A program made the translations under genes and the position numbers. DNA of 64,000 bases, taken from the NCBI GenBank assembly GCA_022478985.1, contig JAKSZP010018528.1:108062-172061 (forward strand), read 5' to 3'. This DNA is from Massospora cicadina (Eukaryota; Entomophthoromycota; Entomophthoromycetes; Entomophthorales; Entomophthoraceae). The notes under the pieces are model-generated. The model saw nothing but the letters and a program-made list of their open reading frames with translations, searched no databases and was not told where the DNA came from. Of this stretch, positions 23,825 to 35,300 are shown in pieces (the stretch's first letter is position 1; each line of letters opens with the position of its first letter).

Positions 23825-24895
23825 TGTCAGATTCTGATGGTTGCCTCAACAATGAATCTTCAACAACCATCCATTCAGGCCAATTACCCTTTCAACACTT
23901 GAGCTAACTCCTATTGCATTTATACAACTTGGTCCAAACATATCAATAACAATTTGATTGAGTAATTTATCAGGTTCTCGTCCCAAATATGCTCACATAT
24001 TATAGCCTATTCCAATGCATCAAATCTCGGCAATTGGTCCCAATTATCAAAACACAAAACCATATAATTGTATATGAAATATTCAGGGACGAAACAAAGT
24101 TACGTTTAAAAGTCCCATGGGCAATTCAACAAATGGACAACGTTATTAATTTTCCACCCTAGGGCGAAAATTTGTATGTCAATACACTTAATTGGCATGA
24201 TAGCACTTATGTGGACCAGCCAAAAGGGGTTACTTAGTGCTATCGAGGAAGAGGCCTGACAACATCCCAATTAGGGGTGCATCATTTTCTTTAATTGAAA
24301 CCAAAATTTCACAGAAGGTGTGTTTCATAAGCAGTGTGACGAAACTGAAATCCTGAAGATCTTAGGACAACTTTGCATGCTTTTATCACAATTTTTGTAC
24401 CTGAAATCCTCCTGATTTTGAGAGTATTTCGCCACCAATGAACCTAAGAAAAGGTTTCATTCATAGGCCGAGCTGAGTGGCAAAATAGCTGTTGAAATTT
24501 TGTGCTAGATGTGGCCAGGAGATGCCCTAGAGATAAAAATACTGGCGCTTGGCCCAATGACCATTATCAAATAAATAGCTTAAAGAAAAGTTGTATTTAT
24601 TTTATTCTTTTCCTGGTTTATTGGATCCTAACTTTGGAGAAGTGCCAACAAACTGGAAGGACTGAATCCCCAGTTTGTAGTTAATCCTGCCTCAGAAGAA
24701 GTTCCCAAATACAAAGGGAATATTCCGCCCAAAATTGGCCAGAAGACTCAAGGCGAATTTAATAGGCCTAGTGAGTTAATAGACAGTCCAAATCCCATAA
24801 ACCATAGGCAGTATTGAGGATTAATTGTTGGAACTTCAGCCCAAATAGATGTGCAGGATACCAATTTCCAAGCAAGCGATCCTTGGAATTTGACA
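23825..24895 (+). repeat. 3' LTR of C
   Basis: It matches the 5' LTR from TGTCAGATTCTGATGG to TTTGACA and is followed by the target duplication TACAT. Confidence 0.93.
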
Positions 24896-24900
24896 TACAT

Positions 24901-25860
24901 AATGTGATATATTTGTAGCGAAAAATAGAGTTCGCGCTATAATAGATACTGGTGCTCCAGTCAACATAGTGTCCACTAAATTAATGCCAAAGTTGACGTT
25001 GGAACCTCATATGGACCATTGTATGGTTCATGGAACTGCTGGAGCTGTAAGCACTGTCTTTGAGGGAGCTTATAGTGCACTACCTCTGCGCTTTGGGTCC
25101 ATTGTCATTGTAGCCCCAGCAATTGTGCTACCAAATGAAAACTATGACCTTTAATTGGGACCGCTTCCTGCGCCATTTTGGGGCTTTCATTAATATGCTG
25201 GAGGATACCCTCGCCATTCAGGTTCAGCGGATCCCAATTTACTTTACCACTAGTGGAGTACCAAAGGGACTGGTGCATATGAGCCATATCAACCTTGCCT
25301 GTAGTGATGGGGTGCTGCCAGTTTGCTATCACCAACTAAAGTGCAAGACTCAGGCCCTTTCCCAGCAGATATATGAATATCAAGGGATACCTCTTTGAGC
25401 GGCAGGGCCCATATCTATCCCCTCTGGCCATCAGGTCTTAGTGGACACTGAGCTAGAATTGGAAGTGCCGATTGGGTTATATGGGGAACTCATCAGGCTC
25501 TATCATCAAACATGGTTTGAGCTTCACGTGGCTCCAGGGATTATACTACCAGGACATGGAAAGATTAGGGTTTTGTTAGCAAACCTCCATAGTGAACCAA
25601 TGCAAATCCTCTGCCACCAAACTGTAGCATATTTACACCTGATTTCCATAGACAAGGTCTGTCAGATTCATAATTTTGGGTTGTTGGATGAATTTGGTCT
25701 ACTGGCCAGGACCCCTGCTGACGTATTAATGGTGGTACCACATAGTAATTGAATATTACTATCAGAGGAACAAAACCAAGCAATAGCTTTATTTCAAAAG
25801 TATAAGGGGATTTTTTCTGTTGACAATCATGATTTAGGATGTGCTTGGGGGTGGTCCATC
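24901..25860 (+). pseudogene. B protease and dUTPase-like domain
   Basis: The protease resumes right after C's duplication. Its active site IIDTGAPVNIV (Asp codon 24945-24947) is intact, and GAYSALPLRFGS follows. The dUTPase-like part at about 25405-25644 reads ISIPSGHQVLVDTELELEVP, then GLYGEL, APGIILPGHGKIRVLLANL and QTVAYLHLI: the order and spacing of a dUTPase beta fold, ending in the counterpart of GDRIAQLI. The dUTPase catalytic Asp-x-x-Tyr and the glycine-rich tail are absent, so enzyme activity is not expected. Stops at 25152 and 25396. Confidence 0.75.
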
Positions 25861-25899
25861 GAGTAGACACAGAAGATCATCCTCCTATAAGAGCTTGGC

Positions 25900-26660
25900 C
25901 AATCTGCCAATCATGGGCAGCAGAAGATGTGGTTACTTATGAAATCAACAAGTTGCTAGAGCAAGGGTTGCTTGAACCATCCAAAAGCCTGTGGCTTCGC
26001 CTATTCTAATTGTAAAAAAGAAGGATGGCACCAATCATGTAGTAATAGACTACTGGAAGCTCAATAGTATTACAAAAAAGGATTCATATCCCTTGCCAAG
26101 AATCAACGATGCTCTGGATTGATTATGGGGAGCCCATTATTTTTCTGCGATGGACTTGATATCAGGTTTTGGAAAATTGAGTTACCCTTGGCGGAACAGG
26201 AAAAATGTGCTGTAATCACCTCTAAGGGCCTTTTTCAACTGACGCGGATGCCTCAAGGGCTGTGCAATGCCCAATCTACGTTTCAGCGAGTCATGGACAC
26301 TATTCTCAGTGACCTGAAACTGTCATGCGTCCTAGTATACCTTGACAATATTAACATTTTCTCTTGAACCTTTTTAGAGTATCTCGACCACCTCAAAGCA
26401 GTATTCCGCCAGCTGGCTGAGGTGAACATTAAAATTAAACCTCGAAAATGTAACTTCTTCAAAGATCAACTGGAATACCTAAGGTTTGTGGTAGACTCAA
26501 AAGGGCCTAAACCACAACTGGGTAAGGTGGAGGCCATCAGCAAAATGACTACTCCCAATAGCAAGCATGACATACAGGTATTTTTAGGAATGGTCAGTTA
26601 TTACTGGCACTTTATCCCTAATTTTAGCTGTATTAGGGGGCCGCTATTAGAGTTATTAAA
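25900..26660 (+). pseudogene. B reverse transcriptase
   Basis: Blocks in order: SPVASPILIVKKKDG, VVIDYWKLNS, FSAMDLISG, RMPQGLCNAQSTFQR, then at 26338-26349 YLDN in place of YLDD, followed by NIFS and an in-frame TGA. The thumb continues openly (KPRKCNFFKDQLEYL, DIQVFLGMVSYYWHFI) to about 26660. The change of the second catalytic Asp to Asn should abolish polymerisation. E has the same YLDN and the same TGA. Confidence 0.85.
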
Positions 26661-27280
26661 ACAGATGCTGTGTTTGAATGATAGAACGTCATCAATCCGC
26701 TTTCAATACACTCCATATGGTGTTGATCAGCGCACTGGTGTTGCAATATCCAAACTTTGATTGGGAGTTTGTCGTTCAGATGGATGCGTCCCTCTCCACT
26801 GATGGGGCAGTACTTTCTCAGAAAGATGATGAGGGAGAGGAACATCCCGTTGCGTTTTGTAGCTGAAGTCTAAACTGTCAAAAGCGTAATTATACTGTGA
26901 CTGAGTGGGAGTGCTTAGCAGTGATCTACGCATATAAGCAATTCAGAGTTTATCTGCATGGGGTAAAGCTTAAAGTTGTAACAGATCACGCATCATTATG
27001 CTTGTTGCAGAACCTCAAAGAACCTGAAGGAAAGTTAGCTCGATGGGCTCTCAAGTTACAGGCTTATGATTTTGAGATCCTCCATTGGCCGGGAGCGAAG
27101 CATCAGAATGCTGACTTTTTATCTCAATTACCAATTATTGCAGTGACGGCGGATTTCAGTGAGATGATGTATGATAAGATGCTCAGTGGAAAGTACAATT
27201 ATGAACTGTCCCAAGTAATCAAAGTGTTAAATGAGATGTGCACAAATACCTTTCAACAGAATGGAGAACTGTACAAATGA
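26661..27280 (+). pseudogene. B RNase H
   Basis: The frame opens with VVQMDASLSTDGAVLSQ at about 26775, has one stop (26863-26865), then runs open from 26897 to 27280. It contains YTVTEWECLAVIYAYKQFR, VVTDHASLCLLQ, ARWALKLQAYDFEI and GAKHQNADFLSQLP, in the usual Ty3 order. The acidic residues of the active site (DAS, E in EWE, D in TDH) are present. RNase H removes RNA from the RNA:DNA hybrid. Confidence 0.85.
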
Positions 27281-28345
27281 ATAGGAAATTCCATGGTGAA
27301 TTTTCTGCGCCCCTCAGAATGACTGGGAATCATTATGAGTGCGCATAAGGCATTTGGGCATGGTGGAGTTCATAAGACTATGGAGTTGTTACATCCCCGG
27401 TACTATTGGGAAAGTATGAGTTTTGATGTGCTCAAAGATATCTACTGTTGCCATCAGTGCCAAGTGGAGAAGCTATTCCACCATATGACGTCATATCAGT
27501 TAGTGAAAACACATTTTTCTTGTCACACAGTTTCTCTCGATGTCATTGGACCCTTGCCAACAGGAGCCAACCGTTGTAAGTACATTCTTGTGGCTATCAA
27601 CCACTTGACCCAGTGGGTTGAAGCAAGGGCGATATGAGACTTGGGGGCAGTTACGGTATCCATATTTGTGATGGAATGCATTATTCAGTGGCACAGCTGC
27701 CCTCAGTTTATTCTCACTGATAACAGAAACAACTTCACTTTGCACATCCTCCCCAAGCTGAATGAGCTTATGGGAATCCGCGGGGTTCTGACAACCCCAT
27801 ATCATCCAGAATCAAATGGAATGGTGGAGCGGGTTAATGGAACTCTGGTGAACATACTACAAAGTTTAGTAATGGATCGACCTTCTGATTGGAGCTCTCT
27901 CCTTTCCACTACCATGTTTGCCTATAACATTAGTTACCATTCCGCCACAAGAAAGAGTCCTTTCCAATTTTTATACGGCCAACACCTGGTTCTTCCAGCG
28001 TTTCTTTATGTGTGTGTAGAAGACACCGTCAGACTGGAACCCTCTGTTATTTTTACTAACCTCACAAACATTCTGATCAAGCTGCAAACTGAAGCATATT
28101 CCTTCAGCTTAGCTAAGAAGATCAGGAATCAGGCCACTGATCAGGCACATCATAGTGGGCTGGCGCCGTTCAAGGTAGGCGATATGGTTCTCTTTCATGA
28201 CCAACTGGATTTGGGTGGAAACACAAGATGGCCAGTATTTGGATTGGTCCATTCTAAATTATAGAGAAAACTGGAGTCAACGCGTATACCTTCAAGGATC
28301 CTACAAGTGGTTGGATCATTAAATAAGTACATGTGAAGTTCCTCT
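27281..28345 (+). pseudogene. B integrase
   Basis: The HHCC part (SAHKAFGHGGVHKT, then CCHQCQVEK) and the catalytic core (SLDVIGPLP, LTDNRNNF, HPESNGMVERVNG) keep all the expected catalytic residues D, D and E. A single TGA at 27635-27637 divides the frame into 27335-27637 and 27641-28264. The C-terminal part reads FKVGDMVLFHDQ. A second frame change near 28260 precedes the tail. Relatively well preserved, but the stop means it is not translated whole. No chromodomain. Confidence 0.85.
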
Positions 28346-28366
28346 GACCTTACAAACAATAGGGTC

Positions 28367-28421
28367 TTATTGTCCAGTCAAGGAGGGGTAATGTCGTGAT
28401 TCCAATATGACTGGACAATAA
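28367..28421 (+). promoter_or_regulatory. Polypurine tract of B inside a perfect 14-bp inverted repeat
   Basis: TTATTGTCCAGTCA (28367-28380) is the exact reverse complement of TGACTGGACAATAA (28408-28421). The 27-base loop holds the polypurine tract AGGAGGGGTAA and the first bases of the 3' LTR (28392). E shows the same arrangement. A role in plus-strand priming or RNA processing is inference. Confidence 0.8.
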
Positions 28422-28962
28422 TTGTGGGACAGCAGGGAGGAATCCGCCAAACATAATATCAGTTATGATTATTCAAGTATCTCGATATGAGGCAATATTG
28501 GGATAACGGGTTTTTATTGGATATAATCTGTTTTACTGGATCGCCTCTATATAAGGCAATAAGGCGATAAAGCGATGTCAACATTTGACAAATATGAAGC
28601 AAATCACCTATAATTAGGGCGACAGAGGATTAGAGAAAAACAAGCTGAATTTGAGGAAGAATTGGCGGAATAGAATAGCCCAAGCCATTAGAAGCAGTAT
28701 TGCCTGGAGCTACTGTATATAAGTGAGATGGGTGATTGAGAAGAGGAGGTTTTTTAGCGTGGAAGAGATGGGACAGCAAGAGGTAGCTGTATTTATAAAA
28801 AATAAATACAAGAATTTGGTTGGGGCAATTGCTCCTATTTTAAGTATATTTTCAAGTGTGTCTAAGGATCAATGATCCCCATGCCGTCCATCCGCTGCTC
28901 ATTGGGTTTGACCTGTGCAAATAACACGATGGATCCTAATGATACCATCCAAAATTATAACA
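28392..28962 (+). repeat. 3' LTR of B
   Basis: It starts TGTCGTGATT and ends TATAACA, followed by the duplication GGGTC. It matches 13781-14350 over its full length. Confidence 0.93.
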
Positions 28963-28967
28963 GGGTC

Positions 28968-29161
28968 CAACCAGCTTTTGTTGTTTCTTTGTTATTTAAA
29001 TTATACACATGTTGTACACCCTCGCCCTAGGTCCCTTTTTCTCTGGCACCCTCCGCGGTGCCCTATTTCTGATCTTTCTAATGGCTAGTTCTCTGGCGGT
29101 GTGGCTGTGCATCCTGCACCACCTCTCTGGAAATGAGAGAGTTACAGACACTCACTTGACA
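28968..29161 (+). repeat. 5' LTR of A, second part
   Basis: After B and its duplication, the A LTR resumes with CAACCAGCTTTTGTTG and matches 47031-47225 to the terminal TTGACA. A TGGTGCTCACC that looks like a primer site occurs about 100 bases further on (29262) and not at the LTR edge, so A's true primer site is unclear. Confidence 0.87.
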
Positions 29162-30941
29162 TTAGCCAATTAACCTTTTTAATTTACATGCATCTTAAAC
29201 ATCCATGTGGGGCTTTCTTTACGTGAAACTAGGTGCGCTGGCCATTTCTCATAGCCACTGTGGTGCTCACCGCTGTTTTCTCATTTGTTTCTGTACTGAT
29301 GCATCTCAGCGTTATTCTTGTAACTATCAACTGGGAAGTTTACACCCTTCCTGCTTGTACCTGGTGGACTCAGACTTTTTTATTTAGTTGTTGCAATTCC
29401 TCAACAATCCCCTGAGATTTACTCCAAAATTCACCAGGCTCCTGCTTCCCTCTTGCTATAAGCTTCTATGGATAGTAACTGGTTGTCTGGTTCTCGTCAA
29501 CACTTTCATGGGGTGAATTTGCTATATTGGCTGTCTCCAGAGGTGGTTGACTAGGTTTTCACAGTGTTCTGCACACAGCTGCTTTTGTGGAGATCAGTGG
29601 AGGGTTTGGAGTGTGTCCTGGAGCAAAGTCATCTGGACGTGTTATCCATCCACACATTTTATGAGTTTCTTTCTTTGTTCTAATCTGGAATTCTGGTGGA
29701 ATTACTTTCAATGAATTTTGTGATAAACAGGCCCTATCACTGCCTGACATCTTTAAAACGTCATTTTTCTGTTACACCTTGGACCTCCCCATGAGAAACT
29801 TCCTGATTTGGCAGTTGCCCCCTCGCAACTTTGAATACTGATTAGAAGATCTTTTGGGCGGTTTCCACATCCCAACCTGAAAGGGGCAAGTAATTTAGAC
29901 ATCATTGTTTCACCTGGGGCGGCCCCTATAAATATGGGCCCCAAAAACTCACACACGCCCTTCAAAGAAGGGGAATCTTATCCTTCTAAACCTCAAGTTC
30001 CACCAAATCTGAAGGCGAACAGGGGTCTAGACACAATAAAATTTAAATGTTTCAGACAATTATGCTTCAATTAGGTCACCTGCAGCAGCCTTTATAAATA
30101 CAGCGACCACAACTGTTTGTTCTTTTGAATGGGGCAGAGCTCCCCACCAATTCCCTCTCCATTTCAGCAGAATCTGAGGGTCCAGGAGAGTCTAGACCCA
30201 AATATAACAAAAAACGGATCAATAATAATGATTTTCTTTGCACTATGCTTCCATGATTCATTCCAAAGTATTGACAAAGGGCTTGGCGATGATGTCCCTG
30301 GTTAATGAAGCACATAAAGCCATTAGAGCAGTAATGGGGTTGCTGTTTCCTAAATACACGTTTTATAATGCGATCTACATATAAAAAAATGAGACATTTA
30401 TAAGCTCTTATGGCTTTAACGAGGGCCTTATTTAAGTATACCAAATTACTCCTGAAAACCCCTTTTGACCCCTACCATGATCCACAGAACACAGGCGGTG
30501 GAAAAGAAGTCACTTTTGCAATATAAAAATGCTTATGCAACTGCTGAAGATATATGGGATATGTGACCCCAGTAGTAAGAGTGTCCAGTTATCCCTCTCC
30601 ATTCTATGTTTCAGAAACTTGCCCTGTGGGTATGCTAGACCCTGAAGAAAATTTTATGAGGTGTTGGTGTATTCTGCTATAAATAAATATCATTCAAGTT
30701 ATTTTTTATTTAATGCTACCATTTCATCCCCTTCAGAAACTATCAACACAACTATAATGGTGGATACAGGAGCCCCTGAGAATTTAATGACCAAGACCTA
30801 GCTGACTACCTTAAGTTGAATTACTTGCTTTGTGGTGTGCTTAGGGGAGGGGCTTCCCAAGGTATTCCCACGATGAATGTTTTGGGGTTAGTAGATTATA
30901 AAGCTACAAATATCGTTTGGCTGGCCACTTTTTAAGCAATC
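29162..30941 (+). pseudogene. A gag and protease remnant
   Basis: Most of 29162-30740 is worn beyond reading. A stretch near 29890-29960 reads VSPGAAPINMGPKN, which looks like a protease active site, and the clearer one is at about 30755-30785: IMVDTGAPENLMTK, the D-T-G-A block of retropepsins. No zinc knuckle was found. The LINE target site follows at 30942. A frame at 29233-29415 with a run of hydrophobic residues was not accepted as a gene. Confidence 0.5.
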
Positions 30942-30960
30942 AAAAACCTCTTGTACCCCA
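30942..30960. repeat. Target-site duplication of the LINE, left copy
   Basis: The 19 bases AAAAACCTCTTGTACCCCA recur at 36226-36244. Duplications of this length are typical of target-primed reverse transcription by LINEs. Confidence 0.9.
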
Positions 30961-31069
30961 AGTTCTTATTTCCCATAACAATAACATCAGTTGCCAAGAT
31001 TCTATTTGAGCAGATAGATTTTGATGGTCACATAGGTGAGATGAGTGAATTTAAATAAACCCAACAAAA

Positions 31070-32085
31070 CTGGGTGAAAGTCATATCAGGCAATGGCCAA
31101 AACGGTGCACCCAAAGGCAAAAAAGGCCCTGGAGGGGGACTGGGAGCCAACGCCGCCAAGAAACCCCAAACCCAAACACTGCACGGGTTTGTGGAATTTA
31201 CAATAAAACAAAACCAATACATGGAGATACAGTACATGCAGCCCCTATCAAAAGTGGAACACGGGCTCCAACTTTTCTTATGTGTTGATGACTCAACTCT
31301 GTGGGAAAAGGTAGGTGTGGCACAGGCCTCCCTCTTTCCCCACGCATTATGTTTCCACCCACACCATCCACCGCAGCTGGATTGATATGAGTTTTGAAAC
31401 TGAAGAGGATGCAGACGCTGCAGCAAAAGTCTGTTTCAAAATTGTCCTCAAGGGCAAACAAATTGTGCACACCGCGCAAACTAGATGGAACAAAGCAAAC
31501 ACTTTGCTAATCGCTTTTGAATCACTTCCCACCAACCTCCTTTGTAAGCTTATTGAAGACAAACTCCACTTTGGCCTCCAAAGCTACGGAGAAATAAAAC
31601 AACTCGAATTACAGCATTTCCACCTGATGCTGAACCTGTGCACAGGAAAGGCAATTGCTGTAATCGACCCAGTCCCTGATGTGGCTGAGAATTTAACTAA
31701 AATCCCATGCACCGCGATTTTTCACCTCCCGGATGGGGAGTTTCAAAACCTTTCTGAGTCACACTGGATCGTGCACCCCCATCTGCAACCACTGCACTGG
31801 GTCACAAGGAGCACGCGTGCCCCATAAAAGATGGTATCATGGCCCCAGACTTTTGCAATGACGCCATGGATGAAGACAGAGAGTCCTTTTTGAAGAATGG
31901 TCAATGCCAACCACACTTTCCTCTGGGGAGAGGATGGACACTACATCCTCATTGACCCAATCTCACCCAAAATATGCAAACAGGTACAGAAGGCCCGCAA
32001 GCAGGCAGCGGCTGAGGCTGCATCTCTCATGACCTCCTCCATTGACCTGAGCCAAATCCAGATGGATAAAGAGGAAATTGGCTGA
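31070..32085 (+). pseudogene. LINE ORF1
   Basis: Frames at 31074-31385, 31315-31827 and 31897-32085 overlap or follow each other, showing one cistron broken by frameshifts and stops. The N-terminal part is rich in Gly, Lys and Pro (KGKKGPGGG). The middle runs 170 codons without a stop and is mainly helical in composition. The end is charged (KARKQAAAEAAS). No CCHC knuckle was seen here. The position before an endonuclease-RT cistron makes it ORF1, whose products in this class bind the LINE RNA. It shows no close match I recognise. Confidence 0.65.
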
Positions 32086-32399
32086 ACCAGCCAATCAGAA
32101 ACTGATTCCTAAGCTGGAGCAACCATGGAGAATGCGATCTGAACCAAAAAGTTGGATTAGGCAAACCATACAGAAAATTTTCTCAAGCTGACAGAATCAC
32201 CATGTGACCCAATCAAATAAACCTACTGGGACATTAAAAATCCACTATGGATGCGCCAATAGGGCCCAGAATGCCAAAATTAAACCCCAAAACATCAGGA
32301 GCCAATCATAACACCAACTCAAATCAACCAAAATCATGTTTAAAAAGCTTAATATATACCCCCATCAAAACAATATCCACATGAAATCATCACAAGGTA

Positions 32400-35300
32400 A
32401 GGAGTCGGAAGCCTTGGAGTGGACTGGACCAACCACACGGAGCAAGTCCAAGGCAATGAGTGGGGGACTAGGGCCAGAAGGCCCGCCCAACTGCTCCTGA
32501 GGCGCCGCGGGCACCTCAGTGTCAATAGGGATGCTAAACATCGCAGGAGCCAGGGTTTAAGCGTCCTGAGCCAAAAACTGGACTTCCTGCGCAAACCCCC
32601 AATAGACATCTTGGCCATCCAAAAGACCCACTGTCTACAGGGGGAAGACGGATCCTGGGTGGCCAGGGTCTCACCGTCCCAGTCAATATGGTCGTCCCAC
32701 TGTGGGGTGGTCATCTGAAATAACAACAAAAAATTAGAAATCCTCAAATCCTCATCGCACTTAGAAGGCCACATTTAATTGCAAAGATTGCAAACTAAGA
32801 GGCCACACTGTTGATAGCCTGTATATACGCACTGTGCACCGCATCAAAACAGAAAAAATTCCTCAAATCCATCCTGATGCTCAACTTCCTGCTGGACACT
32901 ATCATGTTGGGCAATTTCAACTGTTGGGATGATCCCACCATGGACTGATGGCCCTACACCAGGGGATAACTACCAGGACACTTCGAGTTTCATGTGATGA
33001 AGGCATCCCTTGGTCTGTATGACACCCTCCCCCCAGAGCCCCACTCCTCCCCCACATGACCCTCCCCAACATATGTGAGGGTACACTCATCTCAATGAGC
33101 CGCATGGACCACATCCTCGTACCAAATCCTGTCATTTGTTCATTACCAACTTTACCACAAAAAAATTTATTTCTCTGACCATTGTCTAGTTTTGGTGCAG
33201 TTCACACCAACTAGGACTCAAATGCGGATGACGCCCTGGAGGAAGCTATACCTGGAGAATATAAAACTCCCTGAAATTTCTGAATGGGCCAAGCGCGAAG
33301 CTTTGAACCCAAAATTCGCTAACCCATTCACATTGGATCCCAACAAAACTTGGAAAAAATTCAAGTTTAAACTAATAAACAAGAACCGCCATATTGCTTC
33401 AAGCAAATACACCGCTGATACCTTCATAATCATATGCACCCTGGCGGAACTCAACACCTTGAACTAAACACCCCAATAACTAGATACAGCTTGAACTGGG
33501 GGCGCAAATGGGTGGCAATTTCCGTCCGCCTCAACGCCCTCATCCACAAACACCAACACAGAATCAAAGTATCATGGAAGGGTAAGCACATAAAAGAAGG
33601 CGAGACCTGCTCGGCATTCTTCTTCTGCCAATACCACTCCTGAGGCAACCTGCCTCAGTGCACACAGGTCTGCAAAGCTGATTGAATCGTGGTAACTGGC
33701 CCAACGGAGGTCAAGGCGGAAATTCACTGCTATTACACTGAACTTTACTGCAACACTCCACCTGAAACCCAAAAAATAAAAACCTTTTTACACTCTTCTG
33801 GAATACAGAAAGCACCACTGGACTATAGTCTCCTAATCATGATAACGCAGGAGGAGCTCTGGTTTACAGTCTGCGGTGCACCACGTAGGAAATGCCCAGG
33901 CCCTGATGGGATACCCTACAAATTTTATAAAACATACTTTAAACAGATCGCCCCCCTCCTCCTAGCGTCTATGAACCAGTGCTTGCTGGAGACACGTCTC
34001 CTCCTAGGAGGCCAGGACTCCTATGTCATTACCCTATTCAAAAAGAGCGACAGACTGGACCTGGCCAACTGTTGCCCAATAGCACTCTCTTATACTGACA
34101 CTAAACTACTCAAAAATTCTAGCCACCAGACTGGGAGCACTAGCATCAAAAGCCCTATCACCCAACCAATTTGGTTTTACACCAGGGCGCTCCATCTGGT
34201 CTAACATACACTCCATCACCAATGTATGCCAATCCAAAGCGATGGGTGCCCTGGTTTTCTTGACTGGGAGAAGGCATACGACCGCGTTAGCTGGCCATAC
34301 CTAAAAGAATGCCTACATGATTTCAACCATTCACCCAGGTTCATCAACTAGAGAATGCTCCTCACAGAATCCGCTTTGATGGAAGTATATGGCCCAGGTT
34401 TCCTGACCAATAGGATCACCCCATGCAGAGGGCTCAAGCAAGGGAACCCCCCAGCCCGCTACTGTACAACTTCAGCTTTGACCCACTCCTCCGCATTGCT
34501 GACTCACGCCTCAGGGGCATAACTGCGCCAGGACAGCCCCCTTTCAAGATACTAACCTTTGCGGATGATTGTGTAACAGGTATAGCTGACAACAGCAATG
34601 CCCGACAGCTGGAGAGCACCCTAGAGAAATATACCATGGTGAGCAGCGCATCACTTAATAAATGGAAAACCAAAATTATCCTCCTTGGAAAGTACACCAC
34701 TAACTGGACCACATCCCCCACCACACACAACCCAAGGTGCAAAAACTCGCTCGCCCTACCCTTTGCGTTACCCCCCACCACCACCCTTGTCCGCCATCTT
34801 GGGATATGATTGGAAACAGGGGGGTATTCAAGCGAGATGATTGAAAACAACCTGCTACAACAGATATTCAACAGAATCGCCTCCCTCAAGGGTAGATCGC
34901 CCAGGTTAATGGGGTGAGTGGCAGTTGCCAACTCACTCATCCTCCTGATGCTGTGGTTCCCAGCACATGCGATCCCCTTCTCCCCAACCTTTATAATGTC
35001 AATCCGTGCGCTCATCCAGGGTTGGCTGTGGCCTAGATCCCGCCCACCAGTATGGGTTGAGACACTGTATGGCCCACGCACCAGTGGGGCATGGGCCTGA
35101 TAGATTTCAAGCACCATTCCAACTGCATCCTGGACACCTGGATAGGGGAAGTGCTAACCCTGGACCCCCCGCAACAGCACTGTTCCAGGCAGTGAGGACC
35201 AACTTCGCGCAGGCACTCAAAATACCCAACCCGCACCATCCCTCCAGCTTACTAACATACCCCATTAACTGCCCAAATGCAACGGGCCCGCATGGAACCC

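Larger units (their letters stand above)
16293..24895 (+). mobile_element. Element C: Ty3/Gypsy retrotransposon nested in B
   Basis: LTRs at 16293-17370 and 23825-24895 (about 1.07 kb each) flank gag with a long helical N-terminus, protease, dUTPase-like part, RT, RNase H and integrase. TACAT at 16288-16292 and 24896-24900 is the 5-bp target duplication. Removing C rejoins B's gag-to-protease linker with B's protease. It is the innermost, and so the youngest, layer on this path, though its LTRs already differ noticeably from each other. Confidence 0.94.
13781..28962 (+). mobile_element. Element B: Ty3/Gypsy retrotransposon carrying nested element C
   Basis: LTRs of 570 and 571 bp (13781-14350, 28392-28962) flank gag, protease, dUTPase-like part, RT, RNase H and integrase. 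GGGTC flanks it on both sides (13776-13780, 28963-28967). C is inserted at the gag-to-protease junction. Without C the element is about 6.6 kb. B and E are close relatives by protein, primer site and LTR. B is among the best preserved copies, with an RNase H to integrase region largely open. Confidence 0.93.

Noticed and set aside
29262..29275. TGGTGCTCACC as primer site of A
   Set aside because: It lies 100 bases inside the LTR edge set by the partner LTR and the GGTAT duplication; may be chance.
29233..29415. Hydrophobic 60-codon frame after A's 5' LTR, a possible envelope or membrane peptide
   Set aside because: Too short, overlapped by another equal-length frame, and in the leader region where no gene is expected.
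30076..30444. 122-codon open frame on the minus strand
   Set aside because: Lies in the worn gag of A; no motif, and the neighbouring protease is on the plus strand.
32349..32774. 141-codon open frame on the minus strand
   Set aside because: Antisense to the LINE endonuclease start.
34434..35117. 227-codon open frame on the minus strand
   Set aside because: Shadow of the LINE reverse transcriptase, whose FADD and GLKQGN blocks are on the plus strand.
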